Origin: Lachnoclostridium sp. An138
GTDB taxonomy: Bacteria; Bacillota; Clostridia; Lachnospirales; Lachnospiraceae
NCBI RefSeq assembly: GCF_002160765.1
Contig: NZ_NFLF01000003.1
Coordinates: forward strand, 124,001-188,000
Direction of reading: 5' to 3'
DNA length: 64,000 nt
Positions 1 through 8,101 of the stretch are shown one piece after another. Each line of letters opens with the position of its first letter. Position 1 is the stretch's first letter. The notes beneath the pieces were generated by a model. That model searched no databases and was not told the origin of the DNA. It saw only the letters and a list, made by a program, of their open reading frames with translations. A program made the translations under genes and the position numbers.

Positions 1-2
1 CG

Positions 3-1127
3 GGCAAGGTATCCGAATACATTCTGACCTGCCGGCAGATGGGAATTTCCATTCTGCCGCCGGATATCAACGAGGGAGCGGCCCGGTTCTCTGTATCCAA
101 CGGTTCCATCCGCTACGCCCTGTCGGCCATCAAAAGCATCGGGCGTCCTGTGGTGGAAGCTATCATGGAAGAGAGGCGGCTGGGCGGAAAATTCAAAAGC
201 CTGACAGATTTCCTGGAGCGGATGACCGGAAAAGAGGTCAACAAGCGGGTGGTGGAAAATCTGATCAAGGCCGGAGCCCTGGACAGCCTGGGCGGAACGA
301 GACAGCAGTACATTCTGGCCTACGCGGGCATTATGGACAGCGTGGCCCAGAGCCAGAAGACCATGATGACAGGGCAGATGAGTCTGTTTGACCTGGTGGA
401 TGAGGATCAGAAGGCCAGCTTTCAGGCCAAGCTTCCCGATGTGGGAGAATATCCCAAGGAGCTTCTGCTCTCCTTTGAGAAGGAGGTGCTGGGAATCTAT
501 GTAAGCGGCCATCCGCTGGAGGAGTATGAAGGGCGCTGGCGGAAGAATATTACGGCGGTGACGACGGATTTCCAGCTGGACGAGGAGACGAACCGCACAA
601 AGGTCCGCGACGGGCAGCAGGTGGTGGTCGGCGGCATGATCACCGGGAAGACGGTCAAATACACGAAGAACAACCGTGTTATGGCTTTTCTGCAGCTGGA
701 GGACCTGCTGGGTTCCGTGGAAGTAGTGGTATTTCCCAATATTTACGAGAAGAACACGCAGCAGCTGAACGAGGAAGCCAAGATTTTTGTGAGCGGCCAT
801 GTGGACGCCGGAGACGATAAGGCGGCCAAGCTGATCTGCGACCGGATCGTGCCCTTCGAGGCGGCAAGACGGGAGCTGTGGATTCAGTTTTCCAATCAGC
901 AGGAATGCCTGAGCCGGGAGCCGGAGCTTCTGACGCTTCTGGCGGACAGCGACGGAAAAGACCGGGTGGTGCTGTACGCGGCGGCAGAGAAATCTGTGAA
1001 ACGGCTGCCGGCAGGACAGACCGTGGATGCCGGCCCGGAGCTGATTGTAAAGCTCGAGAAAAGCTTTGGTGAAGGGAATGTAAAAGTTGTGGAGAAACGT
1101 ATTGAAAATATAAGAAGGATGCAGTAA
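3..1127 (+). CDS. dnaE: DNA polymerase III subunit alpha (C-terminal part)
   Basis: This is the last 374 residues of the replicative polymerase III alpha subunit; the 5' part lies outside the window and the frame is open from base 3. The opening segment with ILPPDIN is the typical C-terminal polymerase/HhH region, followed by a helix-hairpin-helix stretch (KRVVENLIKAGALDSLG). Residues of about 195-275 form an OB-fold nucleic-acid-binding domain (VVVGGMITGKTVKYTKNN ... VEVVVFPNIYEK). The short tail after the OB fold is normal for the DnaE1 type; no PolC-type exonuclease is seen. pfkA follows 93 bp downstream on the same strand, a pairing common in Clostridia, so co-transcription is plausible. 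Confidence 0.95.
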   Translation, partial: GKVSEYILTCRQMGISILPPDINEGAARFSVSNGSIRYALSAIKSIGRPVVEAIMEERRLGGKFKSLTDFLERMTGKEVNKRVVENLIKAGALDSLGGTRQQYILAYAGIMDSVAQSQKTMMTGQMSLFDLVDEDQKASFQAKLPDVGEYPKELLLSFEKEVLGIYVSGHPLEEYEGRWRKNITAVTTDFQLDEETNRTKVRDGQQVVVGGMITGKTVKYTKNNRVMAFLQLEDLLGSVEVVVFPNIYEKNTQQLNEEAKIFVSGHVDAGDDKAAKLICDRIVPFEAARRELWIQFSNQQECLSREPELLTLLADSDGKDRVVLYAAAEKSVKRLPAGQTVDAGPELIVKLEKSFGEGNVKVVEKRIENIRRMQ

Positions 1128-1220
1128 AATCACATTCAAAGGCCTCTGTACGGACAAAAAAGGGCCGCGTGCGGAGGAGAAAAAGGTGTTCAAAAACGGG
1201 CAGATACGAGGAGGATGAAC

Positions 1221-2201
1221 ATGGCAAAAGAGATTAAAACTATCGGAGTACTGACAAGCGGCGGCGACGCGCCGGGCATGAACGCGGCGATCCGTGCCGT
1301 GGTACGCAAGGCCCTGGTAAACGGAAAACAGGTCAAGGGCATCTTAAAGGGGTATTCGGGACTTTTGAATGAAGAGATTATAGATTTGTCAGCGAACGAC
1401 GTATCCAATACCATCGAGAGGGGCGGAACGATCCTCTTTACGGCCCGCTGTAAAGAATTTATGACAGAGGAAGGCCAGAAAAGGGGAGCGGAGATTTGCC
1501 GCAAGCACGGAATCGACGGCATCGTGGTCATCGGCGGAGACGGTTCTTTCCGGGGAGCCCAGAAGCTGGCGAACTTAGGGATCAATACCATCGGCGTGCC
1601 GGGAACCATCGATCTGGACATCTCCTGTACAGAGTACACCATTGGCTTCGATACTGCGGTCAATACGGCCATGGAAGCCATCGATAAGGTGCGGGATACT
1701 TCCACTTCCCATGAGCGCTGCAGCATCATCGAGGTTATGGGCCGCAATGCTGGCTATATCGCTCTCTGGTGCGGTATCGCAAACGGAGCCGAGGATATCC
1801 TTCTGCCGGAGAACTATGACTATGACGAGCAGAAGATCATCAATAATATCATTGAGAACCGCAAGCGGGGGAAGAAGCATCATATCATTGTGAATGCCGA
1901 GGGCGTAGGCCATTCCACCAGTATGGCCCGCAGAATTGAGGCGGCCACAGGTATCGAGACCCGCGCTACGATTCTGGGACACATGCAGCGCGGCGGAAGC
2001 CCCACCTGCAAGGACCGCGTCTATGCGTCCATGATGGGAGCTATGGCGGCGGATCTGCTCTGCGACGGCAAGACCAACCGTGTGGTGGGATATCAGCACG
2101 GACGCTTCCAGGATTTTGACATCAACGAAGCGCTGGATATGGTAAAGGGGATCGATCCCTATCAGTATCAGGTGGCAAAGGATCTGTCAAAGCACTGCTA
2201 A
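1221..2201 (+). CDS. pfkA: ATP-dependent 6-phosphofructokinase
   Basis: Phosphorylates fructose 6-phosphate to fructose 1,6-bisphosphate, the committed step of glycolysis. The 326-residue length fits bacterial PfkA. The N-terminal TSGGDAPGMNAA binds ATP, and GGDGS has Gly where pyrophosphate-dependent enzymes carry Asp, so ATP is the likely donor. The catalytic motif reads PGTIDLD; the two Asp are kept, but the Asn of the usual TIDND is Leu. The ATG at 1215 abuts the GAGGAGG ribosome site, whereas ATG 1221 is six bases away, so 1221 is preferred. It sits between dnaE and an rRNA methyltransferase gene with short gaps, probably one operon. Confidence 0.95.
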   Translation: MAKEIKTIGVLTSGGDAPGMNAAIRAVVRKALVNGKQVKGILKGYSGLLNEEIIDLSANDVSNTIERGGTILFTARCKEFMTEEGQKRGAEICRKHGIDGIVVIGGDGSFRGAQKLANLGINTIGVPGTIDLDISCTEYTIGFDTAVNTAMEAIDKVRDTSTSHERCSIIEVMGRNAGYIALWCGIANGAEDILLPENYDYDEQKIINNIIENRKRGKKHHIIVNAEGVGHSTSMARRIEAATGIETRATILGHMQRGGSPTCKDRVYASMMGAMAADLLCDGKTNRVVGYQHGRFQDFDINEALDMVKGIDPYQYQVAKDLSKHC

Positions 2202-2221
2202 TACACCGTTAGGGAGGCAGC

Positions 2222-3016
2222 ATGATAACCAGTACGTCCAATCAGCAGGTAAAGCAGCTGATACAGTTGAACAGAAAAAGAAAGCTCCGGGACGAGCGGG
2301 GCGTGTTTGTGGCGGAGGGGCTGAAGATGTTTCAGGAGGCTCCCAGGGACCGGATAGAAAGGGTCTATGTGTCGGAAAGCTTTTTCGCGGCGCACCGGCA
2401 GGAAATTGACCTGGAGGGGATTGACTGGGAAATGATGCAGGATTCGGTCTTTAAGGCGGCCAGCGATACCCAGACGCCCCAGGGAGTGCTCTGCATTGTG
2501 CGCAGGCAGAACTGGGAGCTGGAGGATCTTCTCCGGAAGGACAATCCCCTGCTGCTTCTGCTGGAGAACCTTCAGGACCCGGGAAATCTGGGGACGATCC
2601 TGCGCACTGCTGAGGGAGCGGGAGCCGCAGGCGTGATATTGAGCAGAGGTTCTGTGGACCTGTATAATCCCAAGACGATCCGTTCTACGATGGGCTCTGT
2701 CTACCGGGTTCCCACGCTGTACGCGGAGGATCTGGGACAGGTGGTGGAGAGTCTGCGCAGCCGGGGCATCCGCTCCTTTGCGGCCCATCTGAAAGGGAAA
2801 AAATATTATGATCAGGAGGACTACACAGGAGGAGCGGCTATTCTCATCGGAAATGAGGGAGCGGGGCTGACGGAGGAGCTTTCCTCAAAGGCAGACGCGC
2901 TCATCCGGATTCCCATGGAAGGAAAGCTGGAGTCTCTGAATGCCGGGGTGGCGGCTTCGCTCTTAATGTATGAAGTATACCGGCAGAAAAGGGATAAGTT
3001 TCTTTACAATTTGTAG
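2222..3016 (+). CDS. TrmH/SpoU-family RNA 2'-O-methyltransferase
   Basis: A 264-residue SPOUT-class methyltransferase that probably methylates a ribose 2'-OH in 23S rRNA or tRNA using S-adenosylmethionine. Residues 1-95 are the L30e-like substrate-binding domain (ERGVFVAEGLKMFQEA). The C-terminal half carries the three family motifs: NLQDPGNLGTILRTA, ILIGNEGAGL and SLNAGVAASLLMYE, which make the trefoil knot and cofactor pocket. An AGGGAGG ribosome site precedes ATG 2222. The gene is 20 bp downstream of pfkA. Family membership is clear; the exact target nucleotide cannot be told from sequence, so no gene symbol is given. Confidence 0.9.
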   Translation: MITSTSNQQVKQLIQLNRKRKLRDERGVFVAEGLKMFQEAPRDRIERVYVSESFFAAHRQEIDLEGIDWEMMQDSVFKAASDTQTPQGVLCIVRRQNWELEDLLRKDNPLLLLLENLQDPGNLGTILRTAEGAGAAGVILSRGSVDLYNPKTIRSTMGSVYRVPTLYAEDLGQVVESLRSRGIRSFAAHLKGKKYYDQEDYTGGAAILIGNEGAGLTEELSSKADALIRIPMEGKLESLNAGVAASLLMYEVYRQKRDKFLYNL

Positions 3017-3031
3017 AAATTCTTTTATACT
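3003..3031 (+). promoter_or_regulatory. Sigma-A-type promoter for the GGDEF gene
   Basis: TTTACA at 3003-3008 and TATACT at 3026-3031 are separated by exactly 17 bp. The promoter overlaps the last codons of the methyltransferase gene, so the GGDEF gene can be transcribed on its own. Confidence 0.6.
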
Positions 3032-3045
3032 GGAATCAGTAAGAC

Positions 3046-3092
3046 AGGCATAGTGAGTTCGCATTACATGAGGATCTGCTATGCCTTTCTTA
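3046..3092 (+). terminator. Weak hairpin in the leader of the GGDEF gene
   Basis: AGGCATAG (3046-3053) pairs with CTATGCCT (3079-3086), followed by TTCTTAT. The loop is long (25 nt). It may terminate the dnaE-pfkA-methyltransferase transcript or act as a leader structure, since it lies between the promoter and the start codon. Confidence 0.35.
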
Positions 3093-3103
3093 TCATATGA
3101 GAT

Positions 3104-4405
3104 ATGGGAAAATCTCCCGGAAGGAGAAAAAGCAAAAGGGTGAGAGACGCTGATTTTTACCTTGAAAATATGCCGATTGCGTTTTGCGCGGTGGAGATTC
3201 TGACTGGAGAAGACGGCCGGCCGGTGGACTACTGCCTGGTCTATCATAACAGAGCCTATGCCAGGCTGGCAGGGCTGCCCTACGGTACGCTGAATGGAAA
3301 GCGGGGCCTGGAGGTGCGGGGACATATCGACCAGGAGCTTCTCATGTGCTGCTATGATTCGGCCTTCCATGGAAAAGAACATGTTCTGAAGGATTACAGC
3401 CCGGATCAGGAAAAGCATTTTCTGATTTATCTCTATCCTCTGGAGGACAGTCTCTGCGGCTGTGTGCTGCAGGACGTGACGGAAAACCGGAGAATGGAAC
3501 TGAAGCTGATCCATGAGCATGAGAAGAGAAAGACCTTTCTGAAAGCCACGACAGAGATAGATTTTGAATATGACTTCGCGACGGAGACGCTGGCCTTCGG
3601 TGACGGAGAGCGGGTCAGCGAGAAGAACAGGGTGATCAAGGGCGGCCTGAAAGGACTGGTGGAAAACGGAATCATCCGGGAGAAGGACAGAGGCCGGATT
3701 GAAGACGCCTTTGAGAGGCTGAAGGCGGGGAACAGAGCCGTGGAATTCAATATTCAGGCCTGCCTGGAAGGCGGCGGAGAATACCGCTGGTATGCAGTCA
3801 GCAGTTCGGCCTATGTGGAACAGAAGACAGGACAGCTGCGGGTGGTGGGATACCTGCGGAATGTGGAGCAGATGATAAAGGCTCAGGCCGCTCTGAAGAA
3901 AGAAGCCATGTATGATCCTCTGGTGGACCTTTACAATGTGAAGACCGGAAAAGAGATGGTGACGGAGGCGCTGGAAAATATGGAAGCCGGCGGGGAAGCC
4001 ATCATGTTTATGATGGATATTGACAATTTCAAGCGCATCAATGATACGTACGGGCATCTGAAGGGAGACGAATATCTGAAAAGGTTCGCGGCGATCCTGA
4101 AGCATGTATTCCGCAAGAGCGACATCGTATACCGCATGGGCGGCGATGAATTTATAGGATTTGCGGCAGACGTGTCTCAGCCTGATCAGGCTGCGGAAAA
4201 GATTGTGGAGCGGCTGTACGGCCAACTGGAACAGGCCGGCAGAGAAGGATTTGAGATGCAGTGCAGCACAGGGATCTTTATAGGCAGCAGGCAGAATCCC
4301 TATTCCGGGTTTTACAAAATGGCGGATCAGGCTCTGTACGAAGCCAAGAGAACCGGAAAAAACAAGTATCAGATTATCTGGGAGAAAGACGGCGGGCAGC
4401 CGTAA
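3104..4405 (+). CDS. PAS-GGDEF diguanylate cyclase
   Basis: Likely makes cyclic di-GMP from two GTP. No membrane segment is predicted, so it is probably a cytoplasmic sensor. Residues about 20-130 look like a PAS domain (YHNRAYARLAGLPYGTLNGK), residues about 140-270 a second PAS-like region, and residues about 285-433 the GGDEF domain with an intact MGGDEF signature. An RxxD motif (RKSD) lies five residues before GGDEF, the spacing of a product-inhibition I-site. No EAL or HD-GYP domain is attached. The start is uncertain: ATG 3104 has no good ribosome site, while GTG 3140 follows AAGGAG at 3121-3126 with a longish gap. Confidence 0.88.
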   Translation: MGKSPGRRKSKRVRDADFYLENMPIAFCAVEILTGEDGRPVDYCLVYHNRAYARLAGLPYGTLNGKRGLEVRGHIDQELLMCCYDSAFHGKEHVLKDYSPDQEKHFLIYLYPLEDSLCGCVLQDVTENRRMELKLIHEHEKRKTFLKATTEIDFEYDFATETLAFGDGERVSEKNRVIKGGLKGLVENGIIREKDRGRIEDAFERLKAGNRAVEFNIQACLEGGGEYRWYAVSSSAYVEQKTGQLRVVGYLRNVEQMIKAQAALKKEAMYDPLVDLYNVKTGKEMVTEALENMEAGGEAIMFMMDIDNFKRINDTYGHLKGDEYLKRFAAILKHVFRKSDIVYRMGGDEFIGFAADVSQPDQAAEKIVERLYGQLEQAGREGFEMQCSTGIFIGSRQNPYSGFYKMADQALYEAKRTGKNKYQIIWEKDGGQP

Positions 4406-4484
4406 CACAGGAGTGCCTAAAGCCGGATACCTGGAAACTTAACTAAAGGTTAAAAAATATAAATAAAAGTTAAAATCTGCTCAA

Positions 4485-4513
4485 TTGTACCTGTATGGGG
4501 CCTGTGATATTCT
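4485..4513 (+). promoter_or_regulatory. Sigma-A-type promoter for the XRE regulator
   Basis: TTGTAC (4485-4490), 17-bp spacer, TATTCT (4508-4513). Just upstream, 4445-4475 holds two similar AAAGTTAAAA-like direct repeats in an AT-rich stretch that could be an operator for autoregulation. Confidence 0.5.
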
Positions 4514-4599
4514 GAATACAGCAGGAGCCTGCAAAAATCAGATGCAGGCGGAACGGAGGAAGGCGCGGCTTCCGGTTTCCGCCGGATAGGAGGTCTATG

Positions 4600-5637
4600 A
4601 TGAAGACAGGTGAAGTGATCAGAAAGTACAGGAAGCAGAAAGAACTGACTCAGGAAGAGATGGCGGCGCGTCTGGGCGTGACGGCTCCCGCCGTGAATAA
4701 ATGGGAAAATGGAAATTCTCTGCCGGATATTGCCCTTCTGGCGCCCATTGCCAGACTTCTCGGTGTATCCCTGGAGGAACTGCTGTCCTTTCGGGAGGAG
4801 CTGACGGAGGAGGAGATCCGGGCGCTGCTGAATGAGCTTGGAGAACGGATGAAAAAAGACGGTTATGACTGCGCTTTTCACTGGGCGAAGGAGAAGCTTC
4901 AGGAGTATCCGGGAAGTGAAAGACTGATTCTGTGGATGGCTCAGATGCTGACTGCGTACAGGATAACGGAAAATCCGGAGAATCCGGAGCAGTATGACGC
5001 AGATATCTACAGCTGGCTGGAGCAGTCCCTGAAAAGCGGGGAGGAGGAAATCCGCCGTTCCGCGGCAGACTCCCTGTTCCGATTCTACTTCCAGAAAGAG
5101 CAGTATGAAAAGGCGGAGGGATATCTGGATTTCCTTTCTGATCAGAATCCTGAGCGGAAGCGACTCAAAGGCACGGTTTATGAAAAGACCGGGCGGACAG
5201 AGGAAGCCTGGAAAGCCTATGAAGAGCTGCTGTATTCCTATTACACCATGGTGAGCCTGGTGCTTCACAATCTGTACAGCCTGGCATTGTCGCAGGGCGA
5301 CAGGGAGAAGGCCCGCTATCTGACAGAGAAGCAGGCGCAGACAGCCTATCTCTTTGATATGGGCGAGTACAGCGCCATCGCGCCGGAGCTGGAGCAGGCG
5401 GTCGTGGAGAAGGATGAAAAGCGGTGTCTCGAGATTCTGGAACAGCTTCTGAACCATGTAAACGGGATGGATGAAAGCTTCCGGAATTCTCTCCTGTATT
5501 CCCATTTGAAGTTTAAGGTTGTGGAGACGAAAGAAAAACTGGATTTGCGGGAATACCTGAAAAAAAGCATGCGGGAAGACCCGACTCTGGATTTTCTGAA
5601 GGAAACAGCAGGCTGGAAAGAGCTGATGGAAAAATAA
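4600..5637 (+). CDS. XRE-family transcriptional regulator with helical-repeat tail
   Basis: A 345-residue DNA-binding protein. Residues 4-60 are a Cro/cI-type helix-turn-helix (IRKYRKQKELTQEEMAARLG ... VNKWENG). The remaining ~280 residues are rich in paired helices with aromatic and Glu-Lys content that resemble TPR-like repeats, suggesting a ligand- or protein-sensing module. The upstream AGGAGG (4588-4593) is three bases from ATG 4597 and six from ATG 4600, so 4600 is preferred. It is a single-gene unit between its own promoter and a terminator region. Its target genes and signal are not evident; neighbours give no clue. Confidence 0.8.
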   Translation: MKTGEVIRKYRKQKELTQEEMAARLGVTAPAVNKWENGNSLPDIALLAPIARLLGVSLEELLSFREELTEEEIRALLNELGERMKKDGYDCAFHWAKEKLQEYPGSERLILWMAQMLTAYRITENPENPEQYDADIYSWLEQSLKSGEEEIRRSAADSLFRFYFQKEQYEKAEGYLDFLSDQNPERKRLKGTVYEKTGRTEEAWKAYEELLYSYYTMVSLVLHNLYSLALSQGDREKARYLTEKQAQTAYLFDMGEYSAIAPELEQAVVEKDEKRCLEILEQLLNHVNGMDESFRNSLLYSHLKFKVVETKEKLDLREYLKKSMREDPTLDFLKETAGWKELMEK

Positions 5638-5758
5638 ATACGGTCTACGGTCTGACAGAGGAAGCCAGACAGGGGCAGGGGCAGCGGCAGGCTGCCCCTG
5701 CCTGCGTCTGCCTGCGCGTCCTGCGGCGCAGAGGGAAGCTGTCCTGCGGATACAAAAA

Positions 5759-5826
5759 CCCCCGCAGCTCTGCTGTGGCGGCTGTCTCTCATGCCTGTCA
5801 GTCTGCTGCGGGGGATGTGGTTTTTT
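5759..5826. terminator. Bidirectional intrinsic terminator
   Basis: CCCCCGCAGC (5759-5768) pairs perfectly with GCTGCGGGGG (5805-5814). On plus it is followed by ATGTGGTTTTTT; on minus by GTTTTTGTA. It serves the convergent XRE gene and the minus-strand ktrA gene. A second GC-rich hairpin (about 5674-5702) lies just upstream without a T tract. Confidence 0.75.
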
Positions 5827-5856
5827 ATTCTGTTATTCTGCTGCTCAGCTATTTGG

Positions 5857-6525
5857 TTACTCTGCCATATCACGCTCAAAGCGCTTTACATTTTCCACCT
5901 TGCCGATGACGACCACAATATCATCTTTTACAAAGCGGTAATCAGGAGACACCTCAATATCTGTGGAACGGTCGTGCTCAATGGCAATGATGTTCAGATT
6001 GTATTTCCGGCGGATATTGAAGTCCTGGACACTGACGCCCACCATGCGTTCTCCTACGGGAACCTGCTGAATCTCCACCTGCTCATCCAGGAAGATGAAA
6101 TCCAGGAAGTTATTATAAGCGAGCTGCTTTCCGAGACGGAGAGCCATATCCCACTCCGGATATACCACCTCAGCGCCTATCTTTTCCAGCACGGCGCCCT
6201 GCTCCTGGCTGGTTGCCTTTGCGATCACATGGGGAACACCGAGGCTTACCACGTTCAGAGTGGTCAGAATGCTGGTGTCGATTCTCTCGCCGATGCAGAT
6301 AATGACGGTATCGCAGTTCTGAATGCCCACTTCCTTCAAAGCTTCTTTGGACAGATTTTCAGTGACAAAAGCATATTCCGTGTACTGGCGCAGGTTTTTT
6401 ACTTTTTCTTCATTCCGGTCTACTACGATTACATCCTTTCCGGCCTCTGACAGACTGATGGCCAGAGCGGTGCCGAAACGGCCAAGACCGATGACTCCAA
6501 ATAAGTTTGCTTTCGATTTTTTCAT
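5857..6525 (-). CDS. ktrA: Potassium uptake regulatory subunit (TrkA/KtrA family)
   Basis: A 222-residue RCK protein that gates a potassium-translocating membrane subunit in response to nucleotide. The N-terminal Rossmann fold shows GLGRFG (residues 13-18) and the acidic VIVVD at the end of strand 2 that favours NAD(H)/ADP binding. Residues about 135-222 form the RCK_C ligand domain. Single-RCK length (about 220) fits KtrA rather than the duplicated enterobacterial TrkA. The TrkH/KtrB-type transporter lies immediately upstream on the same strand with a 12-bp gap, so the two are co-expressed and form one complex at the inner face of the membrane. Confidence 0.92.
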   Translation of the reverse strand: MKKSKANLFGVIGLGRFGTALAISLSEAGKDVIVVDRNEEKVKNLRQYTEYAFVTENLSKEALKEVGIQNCDTVIICIGERIDTSILTTLNVVSLGVPHVIAKATSQEQGAVLEKIGAEVVYPEWDMALRLGKQLAYNNFLDFIFLDEQVEIQQVPVGERMVGVSVQDFNIRRKYNLNIIAIEHDRSTDIEVSPDYRFVKDDIVVVIGKVENVKRFERDMAE

Positions 6526-6537
6526 TCTAATTCTCTC

Positions 6538-7845
6538 CTATCCGATTGTAATAGATTCCTCTGTATAGCGTGCCTGCTGTTCCGGGCGGTTGATCCAGAT
6601 GGTGATCATGGTCAGCGCTCCCAGACGGCCGATAAACATAATGAGTGTGACAACAAGCTTGCTGGCGTCACAGAGATTCGGCGTGATGCCGGTGGAAAGT
6701 CCTACAGTGCCGAAGGCTGAGGTGACTTCAAAGAGAAGCTGCATCAGCGAAAGATGGGGCTCCAGAATACAGAGCACAAAAGTGCCGGTACAGACTACGC
6801 ACAGAGAAAGCAGCGTAATCAGGTAAGCCTTGGAAAGGGTTTCCTTAGAAAGGCTGCGGCGGAAAGCACCGAAATGTTTCTTGTTCAGAGCGCTGCGCAT
6901 GGACTGCACCAGGGTGAAGAAGGTGCTCGTCTTGATACCGCCTCCGGTAGATCCCGGAGAGGCTCCGATAAACATCAGGATGGTCAGGGCAAACAGTCCG
7001 GCGTTGGAAAAGGTGCCCAGCGGGTAGGTGGAAAAACCTGCCGTACGGGCCGATACGCTGTGGAAAAACGCGCCCAGCCAGGTGACATCATCTGTGCATT
7101 TCAGGATTAGGGTTCCTGCAATAATCAGGAATATACTGGTGGAAATGACAACCTTGGAGTGCAGCGCCAGTTTCCGGAAACGGAAGCGGTTCCTCAGCAC
7201 GTCCAGGATAACCAGGAAACCGATACCGCCGAAGATGATCAGGCCGCAGGTAGTCAGGTTCAGCAGCACATCATCCCGGTAGGGAATCAGGTTCTGCAGT
7301 CCGCCCAGCACATCGAAGCCGGAGTTATTGAAAGCCGCAATGGAATGGAAAATACTGTTTCCCAGGGCATGAAGCGGAGGATAATCCTGTACAAATACGA
7401 TAAAGCTTAAAATGACTCCTACCAGCTCAAAGCAGAAGGTCATGAGCAGGACGGATTTGACCAGACTTACCACGCCCTTAAAGCTGTCTACGTTCAATCC
7501 TTCCTTGATCAGGAGACGGCCTTTGAAGCTGAATTTCTTTCCGGCGGCAAGAATCAGGCCCGCGCCCACGGAGGTAACGCCCAGTCCGCCCACCTGAATC
7601 AGCAGCGCGACAACAGCCCGGCCGAAGACGGAAAAGGTATCATAGGTGTCGATGGCAATCAGTCCTGTCACGCAGACAGCGCTGGTGGATGTGAACAGAG
7701 CGTCCACAAAGCTGACATCGACGCCGGGGCGTCTGGCCATGGGTGTGAGCAGCAGAAAAGCTCCAGTCATGATTACCAGAAAAAAGCCCAGGGTGATCAG
7801 ACGCCCTGGTGGCTGATTCCTGAAAAAGTCAAAGATGCGTTTCAT
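6538..7845 (-). CDS. ktrB: Potassium transporter membrane subunit (TrkH/KtrB family)
   Basis: Pore-forming subunit of a Ktr-type K+ uptake system. All four pore-loop repeats with their filter glycine are visible: SAVCVTGL, FNNSGFD, SARTAGFST and FGTVGLSTG. Length 435 residues. A longer frame reaches 7935, but a strong minus-strand promoter lies at 7895-7923, downstream of that codon, so the transcript cannot include it. ATG 7845 follows a GAGGAG-containing purine-rich leader and is preferred. It forms an operon with ktrA. Confidence 0.93.
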   Translation of the reverse strand: MKRIFDFFRNQPPGRLITLGFFLVIMTGAFLLLTPMARRPGVDVSFVDALFTSTSAVCVTGLIAIDTYDTFSVFGRAVVALLIQVGGLGVTSVGAGLILAAGKKFSFKGRLLIKEGLNVDSFKGVVSLVKSVLLMTFCFELVGVILSFIVFVQDYPPLHALGNSIFHSIAAFNNSGFDVLGGLQNLIPYRDDVLLNLTTCGLIIFGGIGFLVILDVLRNRFRFRKLALHSKVVISTSIFLIIAGTLILKCTDDVTWLGAFFHSVSARTAGFSTYPLGTFSNAGLFALTILMFIGASPGSTGGGIKTSTFFTLVQSMRSALNKKHFGAFRRSLSKETLSKAYLITLLSLCVVCTGTFVLCILEPHLSLMQLLFEVTSAFGTVGLSTGITPNLCDASKLVVTLIMFIGRLGALTMITIWINRPEQQARYTEESITIG

Positions 7846-7894
7846 AAGTCTCTCTTTTCTCCTCTCCCATTTAAGGAAATAAAATGACAGTGAC

Positions 7895-7923
7895 ATTATA
7901 CGAAGGAAGAGGTAAAGGGACAA
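7895..7923 (-). promoter_or_regulatory. Sigma-A-type promoter for ktrB-ktrA
   Basis: On minus: TTGTCC, 17-bp spacer, TATAAT (plus coordinates of the -10: 7895-7900). It fixes the ktrB start downstream at 7845. Confidence 0.75.
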
Positions 7924-8003
7924 GAGGTTTCGCAAGAACTTAACGAAAAATTAATCTTTTGGAAAATTTTCGGATCAGATTGCCGGAAGCGGCCGGATCT
8001 GGC

Positions 8004-8032
8004 TTGCGCCGAAGGGGAAAGCATGGTATATT
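8004..8032 (+). promoter_or_regulatory. Sigma-A-type promoter for galE
   Basis: TTGCGC (8004-8009), 17-bp spacer, TATATT (8027-8032). The early transcript holds a perfect 8-bp dyad, GCAGAAAA (8053-8060) with TTTTCTGC (8064-8071), which could be an operator or a 5' hairpin. Confidence 0.6.
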
Positions 8033-8101
8033 TATCGAAGGAAGAGGGCGGAGCAGAAAACCGTTTTCTGCCAAAAAAGAGAAATCAGGAGGAAGTACAA
8101 G

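Noticed and set aside
1619-1640. Leu in place of Asn in the PFK motif TIDND as a loss-of-function sign
   Set aside because: Both catalytic Asp remain and the rest of the protein is well conserved; similar variants are expected in clostridial enzymes.
2963-4408. 481-codon open frame on minus opposite the GGDEF gene
   Set aside because: It is a mirror of the strongly supported PAS-GGDEF gene, has no ribosome site and its translation shows no family motif.
7846-7935. N-terminal extension of ktrB starting at 7935
   Set aside because: A strong promoter for the gene lies within this stretch, so the extension would not be transcribed.
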